Source: Thaumasiovibrio occultus (GTDB lineage: Bacteria; Pseudomonadota; Gammaproteobacteria; Enterobacterales; Vibrionaceae). From it: 64,000 bases of DNA. The stretch is from positions 854,995 through 918,994 of the forward strand of contig AP023053.1 in the NCBI GenBank assembly GCA_019703815.1. Reading direction: 5' to 3'. A program made the position numbers and the translations under genes. The notes under the pieces are model-generated. The model did no database searches and was not told the origin of the DNA. It saw nothing but the letters and a program-made list of their open reading frames with translations. Each line of letters starts with the position of its first letter. Position 1 is the first letter of the stretch. This document shows, one piece after another, positions 47,308 to 56,664 of this stretch.

Positions 47308-50300
47308 ATGCTCAGCAAATTCCGGGGGCTGATTTCAGCGTCATCAAACCTATCACCACTATTGGGATTACACCCATTTAAGGTCAGATACCCTGCCAAC
47401 GAGCAAGAATACCTCGCGCTAACAACTAAACCACTCTCTGAAGACGCCGAGTTTGTTATTTACCTTTACGAATACATGCGTGAAGTAAATAGCAAACCGC
47501 ATTGGCATGTCCCTCTAGTCACATGGCAACACCTGATCAATGAAGATAAGCGTGGATTGCTAATGCTTGCATTTCATATGCATTGGTTTGATGGGCAAGT
47601 GGCGCAGACCCCAGAAATTGCAGAATACCTTGACGCTTTAACGCACGACGACAACCAAGAAGCCATCGCTCGCGCCGTGCATTGGTTTGAAGCGCAAGCA
47701 GGAAACCATCCAGACTTAGCCCATATTGCCGCTGAGTTGTATATGGATGGGATCGGTGTAGATATCGATTTCGATCATGCGCTTTCGCTTATTACACCTC
47801 ATGCAAAAGCAGGTGTTGACCGTAGTATCCGACTCGGTGTTTATTGTCTGACTTATCACCCTCACACCCCAGATATTGATAGCGCTATTCGATGGTGTTT
47901 ACGGGGAGATATTCTCGGTGTCACCAGAATCCAGTCAACGCTTGGCTACCTTTTTCAAGAGTTTAAGAATGACCCACAGCAAGCGATTACTTGGTATGAA
48001 AAAGGGGTAGAACTCGACTGTGCACAATCAATCTATCGCCTTGCCAATTTGCTGTTAGAAGACAGTGAATTTCAAGATCTCAAGCAAGTCGAAGTTCTTC
48101 TACGCAAAGGCTGTGATCTCGGCGACCCAGAATGTATGTGGGCTTTGGCGAATTTTTATGAACACAGTGAGCCTAAAGATTTCGCTCAAGCTAAGACGTG
48201 GTATCAAAATGCCATAAAGCACTACAACAACGATATTCTAAGCATCTGTGACGCAATGGAGCGCCTAGGTTGTCTTTACCGCAATGACAATGAGCTCGAA
48301 CAAGCCGTGTCTTGGTTTACGCAGGCGGCCGAGCTTGATAGCGCCTTTAGCATGCGCTGCCTTGGCTATATGTATAACGCAGCGCCTATGCTTGACCAAT
48401 CAAAAGCCCGAGAGTGGTTTGAACGCGGCGCTGCATTAAGCGACGCGGCTTGTTTCCACGAGCTTGGTAGGCTTGAAGAGCAACCTGATGGCAATCCATC
48501 CCTGGCTGTAAAACACTTTCAGCGAGCTGGAGAACTTGGCGCCAAAAAGAGCTACATTGATCTGGGTATCCTTTATCAATATAACGAAAAGCTGCGAGAT
48601 ATCGAAAAAGCCATCGAGTGCTACCACAAATCTGAGATCCCTGAAGCCTTGTACCTAAGCGCAACGGCTTATTTAATGACATCACCTATTCGGTTTGATG
48701 AAGCCATTGCTGCGGCCACAGAATCCATTGAAGCAGGCGTCAATGTCGATAAATGCCAGCACTGTCTTGGCAGGATCTACCATTATCGTTCTGATCGCCC
48801 TGATCTAGAGCAGGCTATTTATTGGTATGAACAAGCTGCAAATAACGACTACACCAACGCGTTTTATGAGCTTGGCAAAATCTATGCTCATCATGAGCAG
48901 TTCAAAGATATCGACAAAGCCATTTACTGGTTAGAGCGCTTAGAGGCGTACGGTGAAACCGCGTTCTATAGCAAGCTGGCGCATTGTTATGGTGAAAAAG
49001 GCGACATTCACAATCAAGTCGCTTGGTTGCACAAAGCGGCAGAGGCAGATGATAGATCTGCGTGGTGCTTACTGGGTCGGCTTTATTTGTATAACTCCGA
49101 CGTGAAAGATCTTGATGCCGCTTGCCATTGGCTGACGAAAGCGGCAGACGATGGCAATGCAGACGCGATGTATTCAATGGCAGGACTCCATTACTGCTTA
49201 GGCGAAAAGGAGAAAGAGCTCGAGTGGCTAACCAAATCCGCCAACGCCAATCACACCTATGCCATCAGAAAGCTTGCCAGTATCTACCGCAAATGCTCTA
49301 CCGATAACGACAAAGAAAATGCGGTTTACTGGCTAGAAAAAGCTGGAGAGACGGGTGATGCCAACGCCTATTACTCTCTAGCCTGTCTCTATTACCGTGA
49401 AGATCATCGCGACGCCAAAGAGCAAATTAAGTGGTTTGGTAAAGGCGCAGCGATGGGATGCGATCGCTGTCATCATCAGCTTGGCTGGATCTATCGCTTC
49501 GTTGAACACTGTAAGAATGCCGACAAAGCGCGTCATCACATTATCGAGGCTTGTCGCTTGGGTAATAAACGTGCCCAACGCTTACTCGGTGATATCAAAA
49601 TGAAGGAGTTTTACGATAACAGCGATGCCTCCGCCAAACGTGATGCCATGCGCGCTTACCAAATAGCGGTCGACGACGGTGATATTGAAGCGATGTATTT
49701 ACTTGGTCATGCCTATCGTTACGAACCAACACAAAACATCGAAAAATGTAAGCAATATTTCACTATGGCCGCAGAACAAGGCCATGAAAAATCGGCTGAA
49801 CAACTTAAGCAACTGGCGCTGTTTGTCGATGCCAAAACTGAACGTCTACTCGCTCATTTGAACGAATTCATGGGTATCGACGCCGTTAAAGAAGAAGTGG
49901 CCAACCTTTCGGCCATGGTCAAAGCCAACGAGATGCGGGCAAAACGCGGCCTGTCGATCACCGCGCCGCGGCTTAACTTGGTATTTGCTGGCAACCCTGG
50001 CACCGGCAAAACCACCGTGGCGCGCAAACTGGGCTTTATTTACAAAGAGCTTGGACTGATCAAACGTAACCATGTTGTCGAAGTGAGCAACCAAGACTTC
50101 TTTGGTAACTACGATAAAGGCGGTTGGGCGGAAGATAACTTCAAAGAGGTCATTGAGCGTGCACGCGGCGGGATCTTGTTTATTGATGAAGCTTATCAAC
50201 TGCTCGCACGTGAAACCAGCGGCAAAAACATTATCAACCTACTGCTGCAAACCATGGAAAACGAGCGCGATAACCTGATGGTGATCGTCGCGGGCTATCC

Positions 50301-51507
50301 CGACGAAATGAAAACCTTTATTGAGTCGAATGTCGGTCTAAGCTCGCGTTTCAATAAGTGGATTGAGTTTAGCGACTTCACCGCCGCCGAGATGAAGTCT
50401 CTGTTTGTGCAGCTGGCGCGAAAACGCGGTAGTCGCCTTTCCCGTGATGCCGAAACAACGCTATCAGACTACTTTGAGCAAGTCACCGCGCAGCGCGATC
50501 GCCACTTTGGTAACGCGCGTTTCGTTGAAAACTTAATCGATTCTGTGCAGCGCCAAACCGATATTCGCGCGATCCAAAGCACTGGCAGTATTGAACTGAT
50601 TGAAAGTATCGATATTTATCGCGCCACCAATACTGGACCGCGCTACGACAATCATCATAAAACCGCCGTCGCCACCAAATCCGATCCCGAAGCTGAGCTG
50701 GAATCACTCATTGGCCTCAGTGCGGTGAAAAAATCGGTGAAAAAGCTCAACGCACAGATCATCAATGAACAGCGCCGCAAAGCAAAAGGACTCGAGCAAC
50801 TGGCGTCAACCAGCATGCACATGGTCTTTACCGGCAGTCCGGGCACAGGTAAAACCCACGTTGCCCGTCTATTGGCACAGATCCTTCACAGCAAAGGTGT
50901 CATTGCCAAAGACACTGTAGTGGAAGTCGCGCGCCAAGACTTAGTGGCAGGCTACATCGGTCAAACCGCGATAAAAACCCAAGAAGTGATCGATAAAGCG
51001 ATGGGCGGCGTGCTGTTTATTGATGAAGCCTATACCCTGTCTAAAAACGAAAAAGGGAACGATTTCGGCCAAGAAGCAATTGATGTCTTGCTTAAAGAGA
51101 TGGAAGACAAGCGCGATCAATTCATCGTGATTGTCGCAGGCTATGAAGATGATATGCAGTCATTCTTACTCAGTAACGAAGGCTTAAAACGTCGCTTCAA
51201 GCAATTCTTGCACTTTGATGATTTTACTGGCGAAGAGCTGGTTCAAATCCTCCAACGCTTGGCCAACAAAGGCGGCGACACTTTTACGCCTGCACTGGAA
51301 ACTGCACTGATTGAGCTGATGACCCAATGGCGAACAAGCTACGGACAAGGCTTCGGCAACGCTGGCTCCATTCGTAACTTGTACGAGTCGTTGGTGGAAG
51401 CACGCTCGCTGCGCTTGATGGAGATGGATGATCCAAGCGAGGAAGAGCTATCGACCTTTGAACAAGCTGATTGGGACGAAGCCGTCGACGGCCTGTCACG
51501 CTTTTGA
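47308..51507 (+). CDS. Large Sel1-repeat protein with two CbxX/SpoVK-type AAA+ ATPase domains
   Basis: A 1,399-residue cytoplasmic protein. Start ATG at 47308 (MLSKFRGLISASSN), preceded by AGAGGA; an in-frame start 120 bp upstream has no site. Residues about 100-860 are some twenty Sel1/TPR-like helical repeats of about 36 residues (AxxWYEKGxELG...A..RLGxLY). Residues about 865-1120 are AAA module 1 (Walker A GNPGTGKTT, Lys901; Walker B GGILFIDEAYQL; arginine-finger region LSSRFNKWIEF). Residues about 1150-1395 are module 2 (Walker A GSPGTGKTH, Lys1182; GGVLFIDEAYTL; LKRRFKQFLHF). Both modules belong to the CbxX/CfqX group, which includes CbbX, SpoVK and the EccA ATPase of type VII secretion. 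An ATP-driven remodeller with a repeat-made client-binding arm is inferred; the client is unknown. Confidence 0.88.
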   Translation: MLSKFRGLISASSNLSPLLGLHPFKVRYPANEQEYLALTTKPLSEDAEFVIYLYEYMREVNSKPHWHVPLVTWQHLINEDKRGLLMLAFHMHWFDGQVAQTPEIAEYLDALTHDDNQEAIARAVHWFEAQAGNHPDLAHIAAELYMDGIGVDIDFDHALSLITPHAKAGVDRSIRLGVYCLTYHPHTPDIDSAIRWCLRGDILGVTRIQSTLGYLFQEFKNDPQQAITWYEKGVELDCAQSIYRLANLLLEDSEFQDLKQVEVLLRKGCDLGDPECMWALANFYEHSEPKDFAQAKTWYQNAIKHYNNDILSICDAMERLGCLYRNDNELEQAVSWFTQAAELDSAFSMRCLGYMYNAAPMLDQSKAREWFERGAALSDAACFHELGRLEEQPDGNPSLAVKHFQRAGELGAKKSYIDLGILYQYNEKLRDIEKAIECYHKSEIPEALYLSATAYLMTSPIRFDEAIAAATESIEAGVNVDKCQHCLGRIYHYRSDRPDLEQAIYWYEQAANNDYTNAFYELGKIYAHHEQFKDIDKAIYWLERLEAYGETAFYSKLAHCYGEKGDIHNQVAWLHKAAEADDRSAWCLLGRLYLYNSDVKDLDAACHWLTKAADDGNADAMYSMAGLHYCLGEKEKELEWLTKSANANHTYAIRKLASIYRKCSTDNDKENAVYWLEKAGETGDANAYYSLACLYYREDHRDAKEQIKWFGKGAAMGCDRCHHQLGWIYRFVEHCKNADKARHHIIEACRLGNKRAQRLLGDIKMKEFYDNSDASAKRDAMRAYQIAVDDGDIEAMYLLGHAYRYEPTQNIEKCKQYFTMAAEQGHEKSAEQLKQLALFVDAKTERLLAHLNEFMGIDAVKEEVANLSAMVKANEMRAKRGLSITAPRLNLVFAGNPGTGKTTVARKLGFIYKELGLIKRNHVVEVSNQDFFGNYDKGGWAEDNFKEVIERARGGILFIDEAYQLLARETSGKNIINLLLQTMENERDNLMVIVAGYPDEMKTFIESNVGLSSRFNKWIEFSDFTAAEMKSLFVQLARKRGSRLSRDAETTLSDYFEQVTAQRDRHFGNARFVENLIDSVQRQTDIRAIQSTGSIELIESIDIYRATNTGPRYDNHHKTAVATKSDPEAELESLIGLSAVKKSVKKLNAQIINEQRRKAKGLEQLASTSMHMVFTGSPGTGKTHVARLLAQILHSKGVIAKDTVVEVARQDLVAGYIGQTAIKTQEVIDKAMGGVLFIDEAYTLSKNEKGNDFGQEAIDVLLKEMEDKRDQFIVIVAGYEDDMQSFLLSNEGLKRRFKQFLHFDDFTGEELVQILQRLANKGGDTFTPALETALIELMTQWRTSYGQGFGNAGSIRNLYESLVEARSLRLMEMDDPSEEELSTFEQADWDEAVDGLSRF

Positions 51508-51520
51508 ACCACTTGCTAAA

Positions 51521-51550
51521 TGAACGCCTTCACCAATAAAAGGCGTTCAT
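51521..51550. terminator. Hairpin after the Sel1-AAA gene
   Basis: TGAACGCCTT / AAGGCGTTCA, a perfect 10-bp stem with a 10-nt AT-rich loop and no T-run. Possibly an RNA-stabilising hairpin preceding the true terminator. Confidence 0.5.
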
Positions 51551-51582
51551 TAGCGCAGCGAGTACGCAAAGCGACTAAACAC

Positions 51583-51605
51583 ATGGGGCATTTGCCCCAT
51601 TTTTT
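51583..51605 (+). terminator. Intrinsic terminator of the Sel1-AAA gene
   Basis: ATGGGGCA-tt-TGCCCCAT stem followed by six T. Confidence 0.9.
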
Positions 51606-51700
51606 CGTCTACATGATCTTTTTGCGTCGGCATTATCTTTCTCGGAAAAAATCAATGAGATTAACTCGTAGTCAGCTTCAATAAATGTTATCGAAACATC

Positions 51701-51733
51701 TATACCCAAGTAACCTCAAGGTGCTTGGGTATA
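51701..51733. repeat. Vibrio-type intergenic palindrome, copy 1
   Basis: TATACCCAAG (51701-51710), a 13-nt centre (TAACCTCAAGGTG) and CTTGGGTATA (51724-51733). It is nearly identical to the copy at 53994. It sits in the AT-rich gap 51606-52080, which otherwise shows no gene. Confidence 0.8.
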
Positions 51734-52080
51734 TAGCGGTAATTAATTCCTAATTCCTCATCCTAATAAAAGCGTCAAAATAAATAATCAATGAGAAACA
51801 AATAAATAAATTAACAGTTTTATTTAAAGACAATTTTAAAACACACCACAAAGATAAATAAGCGTTAGATACCTAAGATCACATTTAAAAAAGATTAATT
51901 AAAAATCACGAAATTAAATCAAAAACCAGTAACAAGTTACCATACCGGAACACTGATTTATAAAATAACCTTTCCATGAGAATTGACGAAAACTTAAAAA
52001 ATAACGCTAACAGACGTTATTAACGTTAATTCTAAACTAAGTCATTGGATTTTAGGCAAAAGACAGAAAGGATTAACTCA

Positions 52081-52845
52081 ATGAAATTTAATATTATTAG
52101 AAATGTTTTTTTAGCATCAGCGCTATTATTGCTCGTTGGCTGTGGAGCAATGCAAACGGCAATGAATAAACAAGATCTCGTGGTCGAGTCTCAACTTTCC
52201 TACTCTATTGTGCTGGAGCCCGTCGCACCGGTAAAACGTATGGTGTATGTTTCCGTTCGTGATGTGACCGGTAATGGGATGCGTCGCGGCATGATGGATC
52301 AGTTGAAAGCCAACTTAATGCAGGAAGGCTTCGTGGTCACCGATGATCCAGAGCTTGCCAACTTCATGTTAAACGCCACCATTGTTCAAGCCGGTAATAC
52401 CTCTAAAGAGCAAGCGTACGGCTATTTGGAATCTGGTTTTGAAGGGGCGGTGCTAGCGGGTGGTACTGCTGCGGTTCTCGGTGCTAACCAAGATACGAGT
52501 TTAGGGTTAGGCTTGGCTGGCGCTGCGATCGGTTTTCTCGCTGATACTATGGTGAGTGACACCTACTACACCTTTGTGATGGACGTGCAAATGCGCGAGC
52601 GCCCAATGGACGGCGATAGCATTGCCAACTCAACACGCAATGCCAGCGTTCGCGCCCAGTCATCAAACAATACAGCAACGGCCTCCAGCAACCGCAGCAG
52701 CGTTTCTCGTGGCGACAATTACAACTGGATTGTGTACGAAACCCGTATCGTGACTACCGCCAACAAGATGAACCTGAAAATGGAAGAAGCGATCCCGGCT
52801 GTGCAACAGAAAACCGCCCTTAGCCTCACTGAGCTTATGCTTTAA
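52081..52845 (+). CDS. TraT-like outer-membrane lipoprotein
   Basis: A 254-residue protein. Start ATG at 52081 with AAAGGA upstream; an earlier in-frame start is not supported. Signal peptide with lipobox (LLLLVGC, Cys at about 20), so it is lipidated. The body matches TraT/complement-resistance proteins: VYVSVRDVTGNG, QLKANLMQEGFVVTDDPELA, NATIVQAGNTSKEQAYGY, glycine-rich membrane helices (GAVLAGGTAAVLGANQDTS, LGLAGAAIGFLADTMV) and YTFVMDVQMRER. F-plasmid TraT is an oligomeric surface lipoprotein for entry exclusion and serum resistance; chromosomal copies in Vibrio have no proven role. No tra genes are nearby. A Ser/Asn-rich linker (about 185-215) is variable. Confidence 0.87.
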   Translation: MKFNIIRNVFLASALLLLVGCGAMQTAMNKQDLVVESQLSYSIVLEPVAPVKRMVYVSVRDVTGNGMRRGMMDQLKANLMQEGFVVTDDPELANFMLNATIVQAGNTSKEQAYGYLESGFEGAVLAGGTAAVLGANQDTSLGLGLAGAAIGFLADTMVSDTYYTFVMDVQMRERPMDGDSIANSTRNASVRAQSSNNTATASSNRSSVSRGDNYNWIVYETRIVTTANKMNLKMEEAIPAVQQKTALSLTELML

Positions 52846-52879
52846 TCACTATTTCTAGCGCCTTGCTCGCACGATCTTC

Positions 52880-52907
52880 CAGCTCGCACTGTAGGTGCGA
52901 GCTGTTT
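52880..52907 (+). terminator. Hairpin terminator after the TraT-like gene
   Basis: CAGCTCGCAC-tgtag-GTGCGAGCTG stem, followed only by TTT. Confidence 0.55.
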
Positions 52908-53052
52908 CCTTAGCCTGTAACCTGACACTCCTTCGTTCCTTTCTACATGCCTTATGCTGCGTGTCTTATGCTACGTGACTTGTGACTTCTCAGCTGCACC
53001 AGAATGACTGGCTGGCTCTGCTATCCTATTCTTCCTTCTTGCTTACTGCTAT

Positions 53053-53919
53053 TCAGCGTTGCGCCGCTGCATCACTATTTAGCCATTGCTCTAACGCCTC
53101 ACCAGTACAATGCGCGTTGTCCTGCTCGCAAGCGAGCCTTAGCTGCACCAAGCGTTGCTGTAGTCGTAAGTAGCGCGCTTCAGGCAATCGGCTTTTCGCA
53201 AACTGCAGTGCGATAACATCAGCCAGCAACTCGATCCGTTGAAAATAAGCGCGATACTCTGACGGCGATCGAAATAACTGTGCCCCCATCGACGAGACTT
53301 GATCGCCCGCAATAGCATGTGCCATTTCGTGGAGCATGATCAGCGCAACCAAATCGTTTTCGCTGCTCTCATTGACGGTGAAGCGCTCTCCCCTCGCTAA
53401 ACCTGATCGGTGTTGTTTTCCTTTTAACGCAGTGAGCTGGTGAGCTTGAGGCGCGAACGCTGCGACATCAGCCCGATCGACCACAATAACGTTGGCTAAG
53501 CGGTGCATCGGGCGTAGAGGATCCCGTAACAAATAAATGCGACTACCCCGACGGCTATCTCTTATCAATGCGATGCCAATCGCCTCGATAACTTCTTCAT
53601 TGTATTCACTTAAACAGTTTGACGCAGTGACAATAGTGTTTATTTTGTCTCGCGTTAATATATGAAGATTATGGTATTGCTGAGAAAAAACCAAATAACA
53701 TTGATCATCGAAATAAGAAGAGTTAAAGCTAACGCCACCCTTATTCCTTAAAATTGAAACAATACGTTGCGTATCTTGCCACGATTCCTCACTGCTATTA
53801 TCAATAAACGCTGAAAAACCAGTATCAAATTGAATTGCAAGTTGCGAATTATTCTCTCCTTTTGCGCACGCTTGAAGAAATGTCATAAAAAATAACATTA
53901 AGAGACAACGAATTAGCAT
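53053..53919 (-). CDS. Putative zinc-metallopeptidase-like lipoprotein
   Basis: A 288-residue protein with a signal peptide and lipobox (MLIRCLLMLFFMTFLQAC, Cys18). The notable motif is LIMLHEMAHAIAGD, an HExxH zinc-protease signature with a following helix (ELLADVIALQFAKSRL) that could give the third ligand (Glu/Asp). The N-terminal half (FNSSYFDDQCYLVFSQQYHN... LTRDKINTIV) is not recognised. GGAGA precedes the ATG. Peptidase activity is inferred only from the motif. The gene stands alone between convergent and divergent neighbours. Confidence 0.68.
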   Translation of the reverse strand: MLIRCLLMLFFMTFLQACAKGENNSQLAIQFDTGFSAFIDNSSEESWQDTQRIVSILRNKGGVSFNSSYFDDQCYLVFSQQYHNLHILTRDKINTIVTASNCLSEYNEEVIEAIGIALIRDSRRGSRIYLLRDPLRPMHRLANVIVVDRADVAAFAPQAHQLTALKGKQHRSGLARGERFTVNESSENDLVALIMLHEMAHAIAGDQVSSMGAQLFRSPSEYRAYFQRIELLADVIALQFAKSRLPEARYLRLQQRLVQLRLACEQDNAHCTGEALEQWLNSDAAAQR

Positions 53920-53993
53920 TTCTCGCTCTCCACTTGCTGCACTGATTTAATGCATTTGCAAATGAAGCGCCAGAATAAAATTACATTTTATCA

Positions 53994-54024
53994 ATACCCA
54001 AGTAAGCTCAAGGTGCTTGGGTAT
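53994..54024. repeat. Vibrio-type intergenic palindrome, copy 2
   Basis: ATACCCAAG, a 13-nt centre (TAAGCTCAAGGTG) and CTTGGGTAT. It differs from copy 1 by one base in the centre. Confidence 0.8.
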
Positions 54025-54086
54025 ATAACGCGGGTTATGTAAATAAAGGGAAAGGTATTATCGCCGACCCGTCGATAGACTGGCGT

Positions 54087-54130
54087 AAAAGCGCACCGCC
54101 GACCCAAACATCACAAGGGTCGGCTGCGCA
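54087..54130 (-). terminator. Intrinsic terminator of the exeM-like gene
   Basis: Minus strand: GCGCAGCCGACCC pairs with GGGTCGGCGGTGCGC (one bulge), then TTTT, 12 bp after the stop. Confidence 0.75.
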
Positions 54131-54141
54131 ATCGCTATTTG

Positions 54142-55953
54142 CTAGCGGATGTTTAAATCGACAATCACGGGATCGTGATCCGACGAGCGGTAGGGATCGG
54201 GGCGATACCAATCACGCTGTTGCTCAACGGTTTTATATCGCGCTGAATAACCTAACGCGGGCGGTTCATCCGCGTTAATATGCCATTCGCTATAGCCTAT
54301 CAACTCATCAGCGAGTTTATTATTCACAAAGGCGTAATCGAGTTGCCCTCGCGCCCCTTTAAATACGTAGGTATATGCTTGCTCAGCGCCCATCACTCGC
54401 TCTGCGCCTTGATAACCACCTCGCTCTATCACGCTGATCGGATCTTCTTTGGCGTAAGCGTTAAAATCGCCCAGCATGATCACACGCTCGCCGGAGAAAT
54501 CACTGCGTGTCCACTCAACTAATGCCTGAGCGGCACGCGTGCGGGTGAGATTACAATTACCTTGCCCGCCGACCGCAGTGTCGTCATCGCCTTCACCACA
54601 GCTCGAGCCTTTCGATTTGAAGTGATTGACCACCACCACAACCGTTTCGCCATTGGCTAGATTGAACCGCTGCGCTAATGACGGGCGATTTCGTTGATCG
54701 TCAAACAAAGGTCGTCCTTGCGGATCTAGCGTGGTGTTCGCCGAATTAAGAATAAACGGAGCGCCGTTTGCGGTGACCACATCATTGCGATACAACAGGC
54801 CGACCGTAATCTCATCGCTGCCAAGTCTGGTCTTACTAGAGGCGAACGTCCACGACTCACCACTTTTTTGTTCAAGCGCCGACGTTAGCTGTGCAATCGC
54901 CGATTGACTCGAAAAACCATCGTTTTCGATTTCCATCACCGCAAAAATGTCAGCATTGATTTGCGCCATCGCAGCGACCAACTTATCACGCTGGCGTTCT
55001 AATTCCGCCTTATTTTGCGCGCCGCGCTGCGTCGGAAATCCGCCACCTTCGCCATTCCCATTGAAGAAATTCAACACGTTGAACGACGCGACGCGTAAGC
55101 TATCCGCAGGCTTAGTCGGGGGCGCTTCCCCTCGCGGGTTGGTTGCTGCAAATTGTGGTGTTTTCGTGGGCACGACACGGTATTCATCAAAACTAAAATA
55201 TAACGGGCCTTCCGCGTACTTTAGGGTATCGCCGACACGCAAGGTGTTCTCTGCGCTAAGCTGCGGTGAGGGAAAGACAACCTGCGGCGGGTTTTGCTCG
55301 GTACTGCCATCATCAAGGTAGATTTTGTTAACGCTGTTTCGCGCAGCGACGGCTTTCGCCTCTTCCCCCGGCGACGCCACTTGCGTTGGCACAGAGCGCA
55401 AGCCGTTAGCCAGCATGACCTCGCCATAACGGCCTAAATGATAGACATCATTTACAGTGAGCCCTTGCAATGAAACCAGCATACCTTCCAGAGCCTCTAA
55501 ATCATTACTCGTTTGCAAGGGAAGTTGCACTGCCGTTGGGGCAGGAAGCGACATCCGGCCGCATTGACGCCATTCGCTCAACGCACTGAGTTGGGTGTTG
55601 CGGTAAAATTCACCGACTTGCGCGGTTAAACGCACTCTCATTCCTTCACTGACGCTGACAGTATCTCCTTTGTCGTAGACAAAAATACCGTCCGATGTCG
55701 CGGGATCGCCATCTCCGCCATCTTGCAAATAAAAGCCATGTTGTGCCGGCACTACAGCGGTTACCACGCCTTCTAGCGTCACAAACTCGCCTTCAAGGGG
55801 AGAGGTTGCGCCCCGCCCTTGAATTTCACTGATGGAGGTCGCACTTTCACCGCAGGCGGTCACCGCTAATGGCGCTTCATCACTCGCCATATTACAAGCA
55901 GTTAGCGCCGCTATCATGGGTAGCAAACGAAGGTCTAAATGAGTGTTTCGCAT
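54142..55953 (-). CDS. ExeM/NucH-family extracellular endonuclease
   Basis: About 603 residues. Signal peptide with a lipobox-like MIAALTAC. An N-terminal OB-fold/YhcR-like domain lies at about 35-140 (SISEIQGRGATSPLEGEFV, GFYLQDGGDGDPATSDGIFVY) and an EEP nuclease domain at about 285-600: RVASFNVLNFF, VMEIENDG, NHFKSKGSSCG, MLGDFNAYAKEDP and SSDHDPVIVD give the metal and catalytic residues. Shewanella ExeM and Vibrio Xds-type enzymes degrade extracellular DNA for biofilm dispersal and phosphate use. No C-terminal GlyGly-CTERM/rhombosortase tail is seen; the protein stops right after DLNIR. Two ATGs lie 6 bp apart; the second has better spacing to AAGGA. Confidence 0.88.
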   Translation of the reverse strand: MRNTHLDLRLLPMIAALTACNMASDEAPLAVTACGESATSISEIQGRGATSPLEGEFVTLEGVVTAVVPAQHGFYLQDGGDGDPATSDGIFVYDKGDTVSVSEGMRVRLTAQVGEFYRNTQLSALSEWRQCGRMSLPAPTAVQLPLQTSNDLEALEGMLVSLQGLTVNDVYHLGRYGEVMLANGLRSVPTQVASPGEEAKAVAARNSVNKIYLDDGSTEQNPPQVVFPSPQLSAENTLRVGDTLKYAEGPLYFSFDEYRVVPTKTPQFAATNPRGEAPPTKPADSLRVASFNVLNFFNGNGEGGGFPTQRGAQNKAELERQRDKLVAAMAQINADIFAVMEIENDGFSSQSAIAQLTSALEQKSGESWTFASSKTRLGSDEITVGLLYRNDVVTANGAPFILNSANTTLDPQGRPLFDDQRNRPSLAQRFNLANGETVVVVVNHFKSKGSSCGEGDDDTAVGGQGNCNLTRTRAAQALVEWTRSDFSGERVIMLGDFNAYAKEDPISVIERGGYQGAERVMGAEQAYTYVFKGARGQLDYAFVNNKLADELIGYSEWHINADEPPALGYSARYKTVEQQRDWYRPDPYRSSDHDPVIVDLNIR

Positions 55954-56093
55954 AAGCATACGTCCTTGACTGCAATCACATTGACCTCAGGTATACCTTT
56001 TAAGCCAAGTAACGACAATCCACCGAACTGTAAGTCTGTGATCCTGCTCGGGAGTATCTGGCAGGTTAAGCCAATGTCTAACGTGGATATGAC

Positions 56094-56113
56094 AAAGGAG
56101 CCGAAGCTCCTTT
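56094..56113 (-). terminator. UUCG-loop hairpin terminator after the chalcone-isomerase-like gene
   Basis: Minus strand AAAGGAGC-TTCG-GCTCCTTT, a perfect stem with a stable tetraloop and a short T-run. Confidence 0.7.
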
Positions 56114-56132
56114 AATGGTAAGAAAGAAACTG

Positions 56133-56636
56133 TTAGCGCCCTATGAGCCCTAAGCGCAATTCCGGATATTCCGTTTGCTGTGATAGCCAGATCCCGATAA
56201 AAGCGCGATTCATTTCAATATCTTCCGAATGCGCTAACAGGCGGTCGTCCAACCAGAACTCGCCTTTACCGTCTTGTTTGAGATAGAAGGTAATGGCGTC
56301 ACCCTCTCTGACATCCGGCCAAATTGGGCTTAGAAAGGCTATCCAATCTCTGCGTTGCCCGAGCGGATACCCTAATTTCTTCCACTGCTGCTCGGTGGCT
56401 TCGACTAAGCGTTCACTGGGAATATTGCGCAGGTAAGTAATAGTCAGTGCGAGTGACTCTTGCGCTGCATATTCTCCGCTCGGGGTACGTAGCTCAGAGT
56501 TATAGACTTTCCAAAATCCCCAGGTCAGCTGGGCTTTACCAACGACAGGCCAAGCGCGCCATTCTGAGGCCATCGCCCCACTCTGGGCACCAACCGCCAG
56601 TAGCAAGACAAGAAAAAAGATTCGATAATTCATCAT
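56133..56636 (-). CDS. Exported chalcone-isomerase-like domain protein
   Basis: A 167-residue protein with a signal peptide (MNYRIFFLVLLLAVGAQSGAMA). The mature part (VGKAQLTWGFWKVYNSELRT, LALTITYLRNIPSERLVEAT, REGDAITFYLKQDGKGEFWLDD, FIGIWLSQQTEYPELR) matches the bacterial chalcone-isomerase-like family (PF16036), which has the fold but probably not plant-type chemistry; some relatives bind fatty acids. It lies 28 nt after the DUF2878 gene and is the last gene of the lipid/stress cluster. A role in lipid handling is inference from context. Confidence 0.8.
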   Translation of the reverse strand: MMNYRIFFLVLLLAVGAQSGAMASEWRAWPVVGKAQLTWGFWKVYNSELRTPSGEYAAQESLALTITYLRNIPSERLVEATEQQWKKLGYPLGQRRDWIAFLSPIWPDVREGDAITFYLKQDGKGEFWLDDRLLAHSEDIEMNRAFIGIWLSQQTEYPELRLGLIGR

Positions 56637-56664
56637 GTTTCATCCATTGTTACGCACGTGATCC

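Noticed and set aside
52081-52845. TraT-like protein as sign of an integrated conjugative element
   Set aside because: No tra, relaxase or integrase genes are nearby, and chromosomal TraT-like lipoproteins are common in Vibrio.
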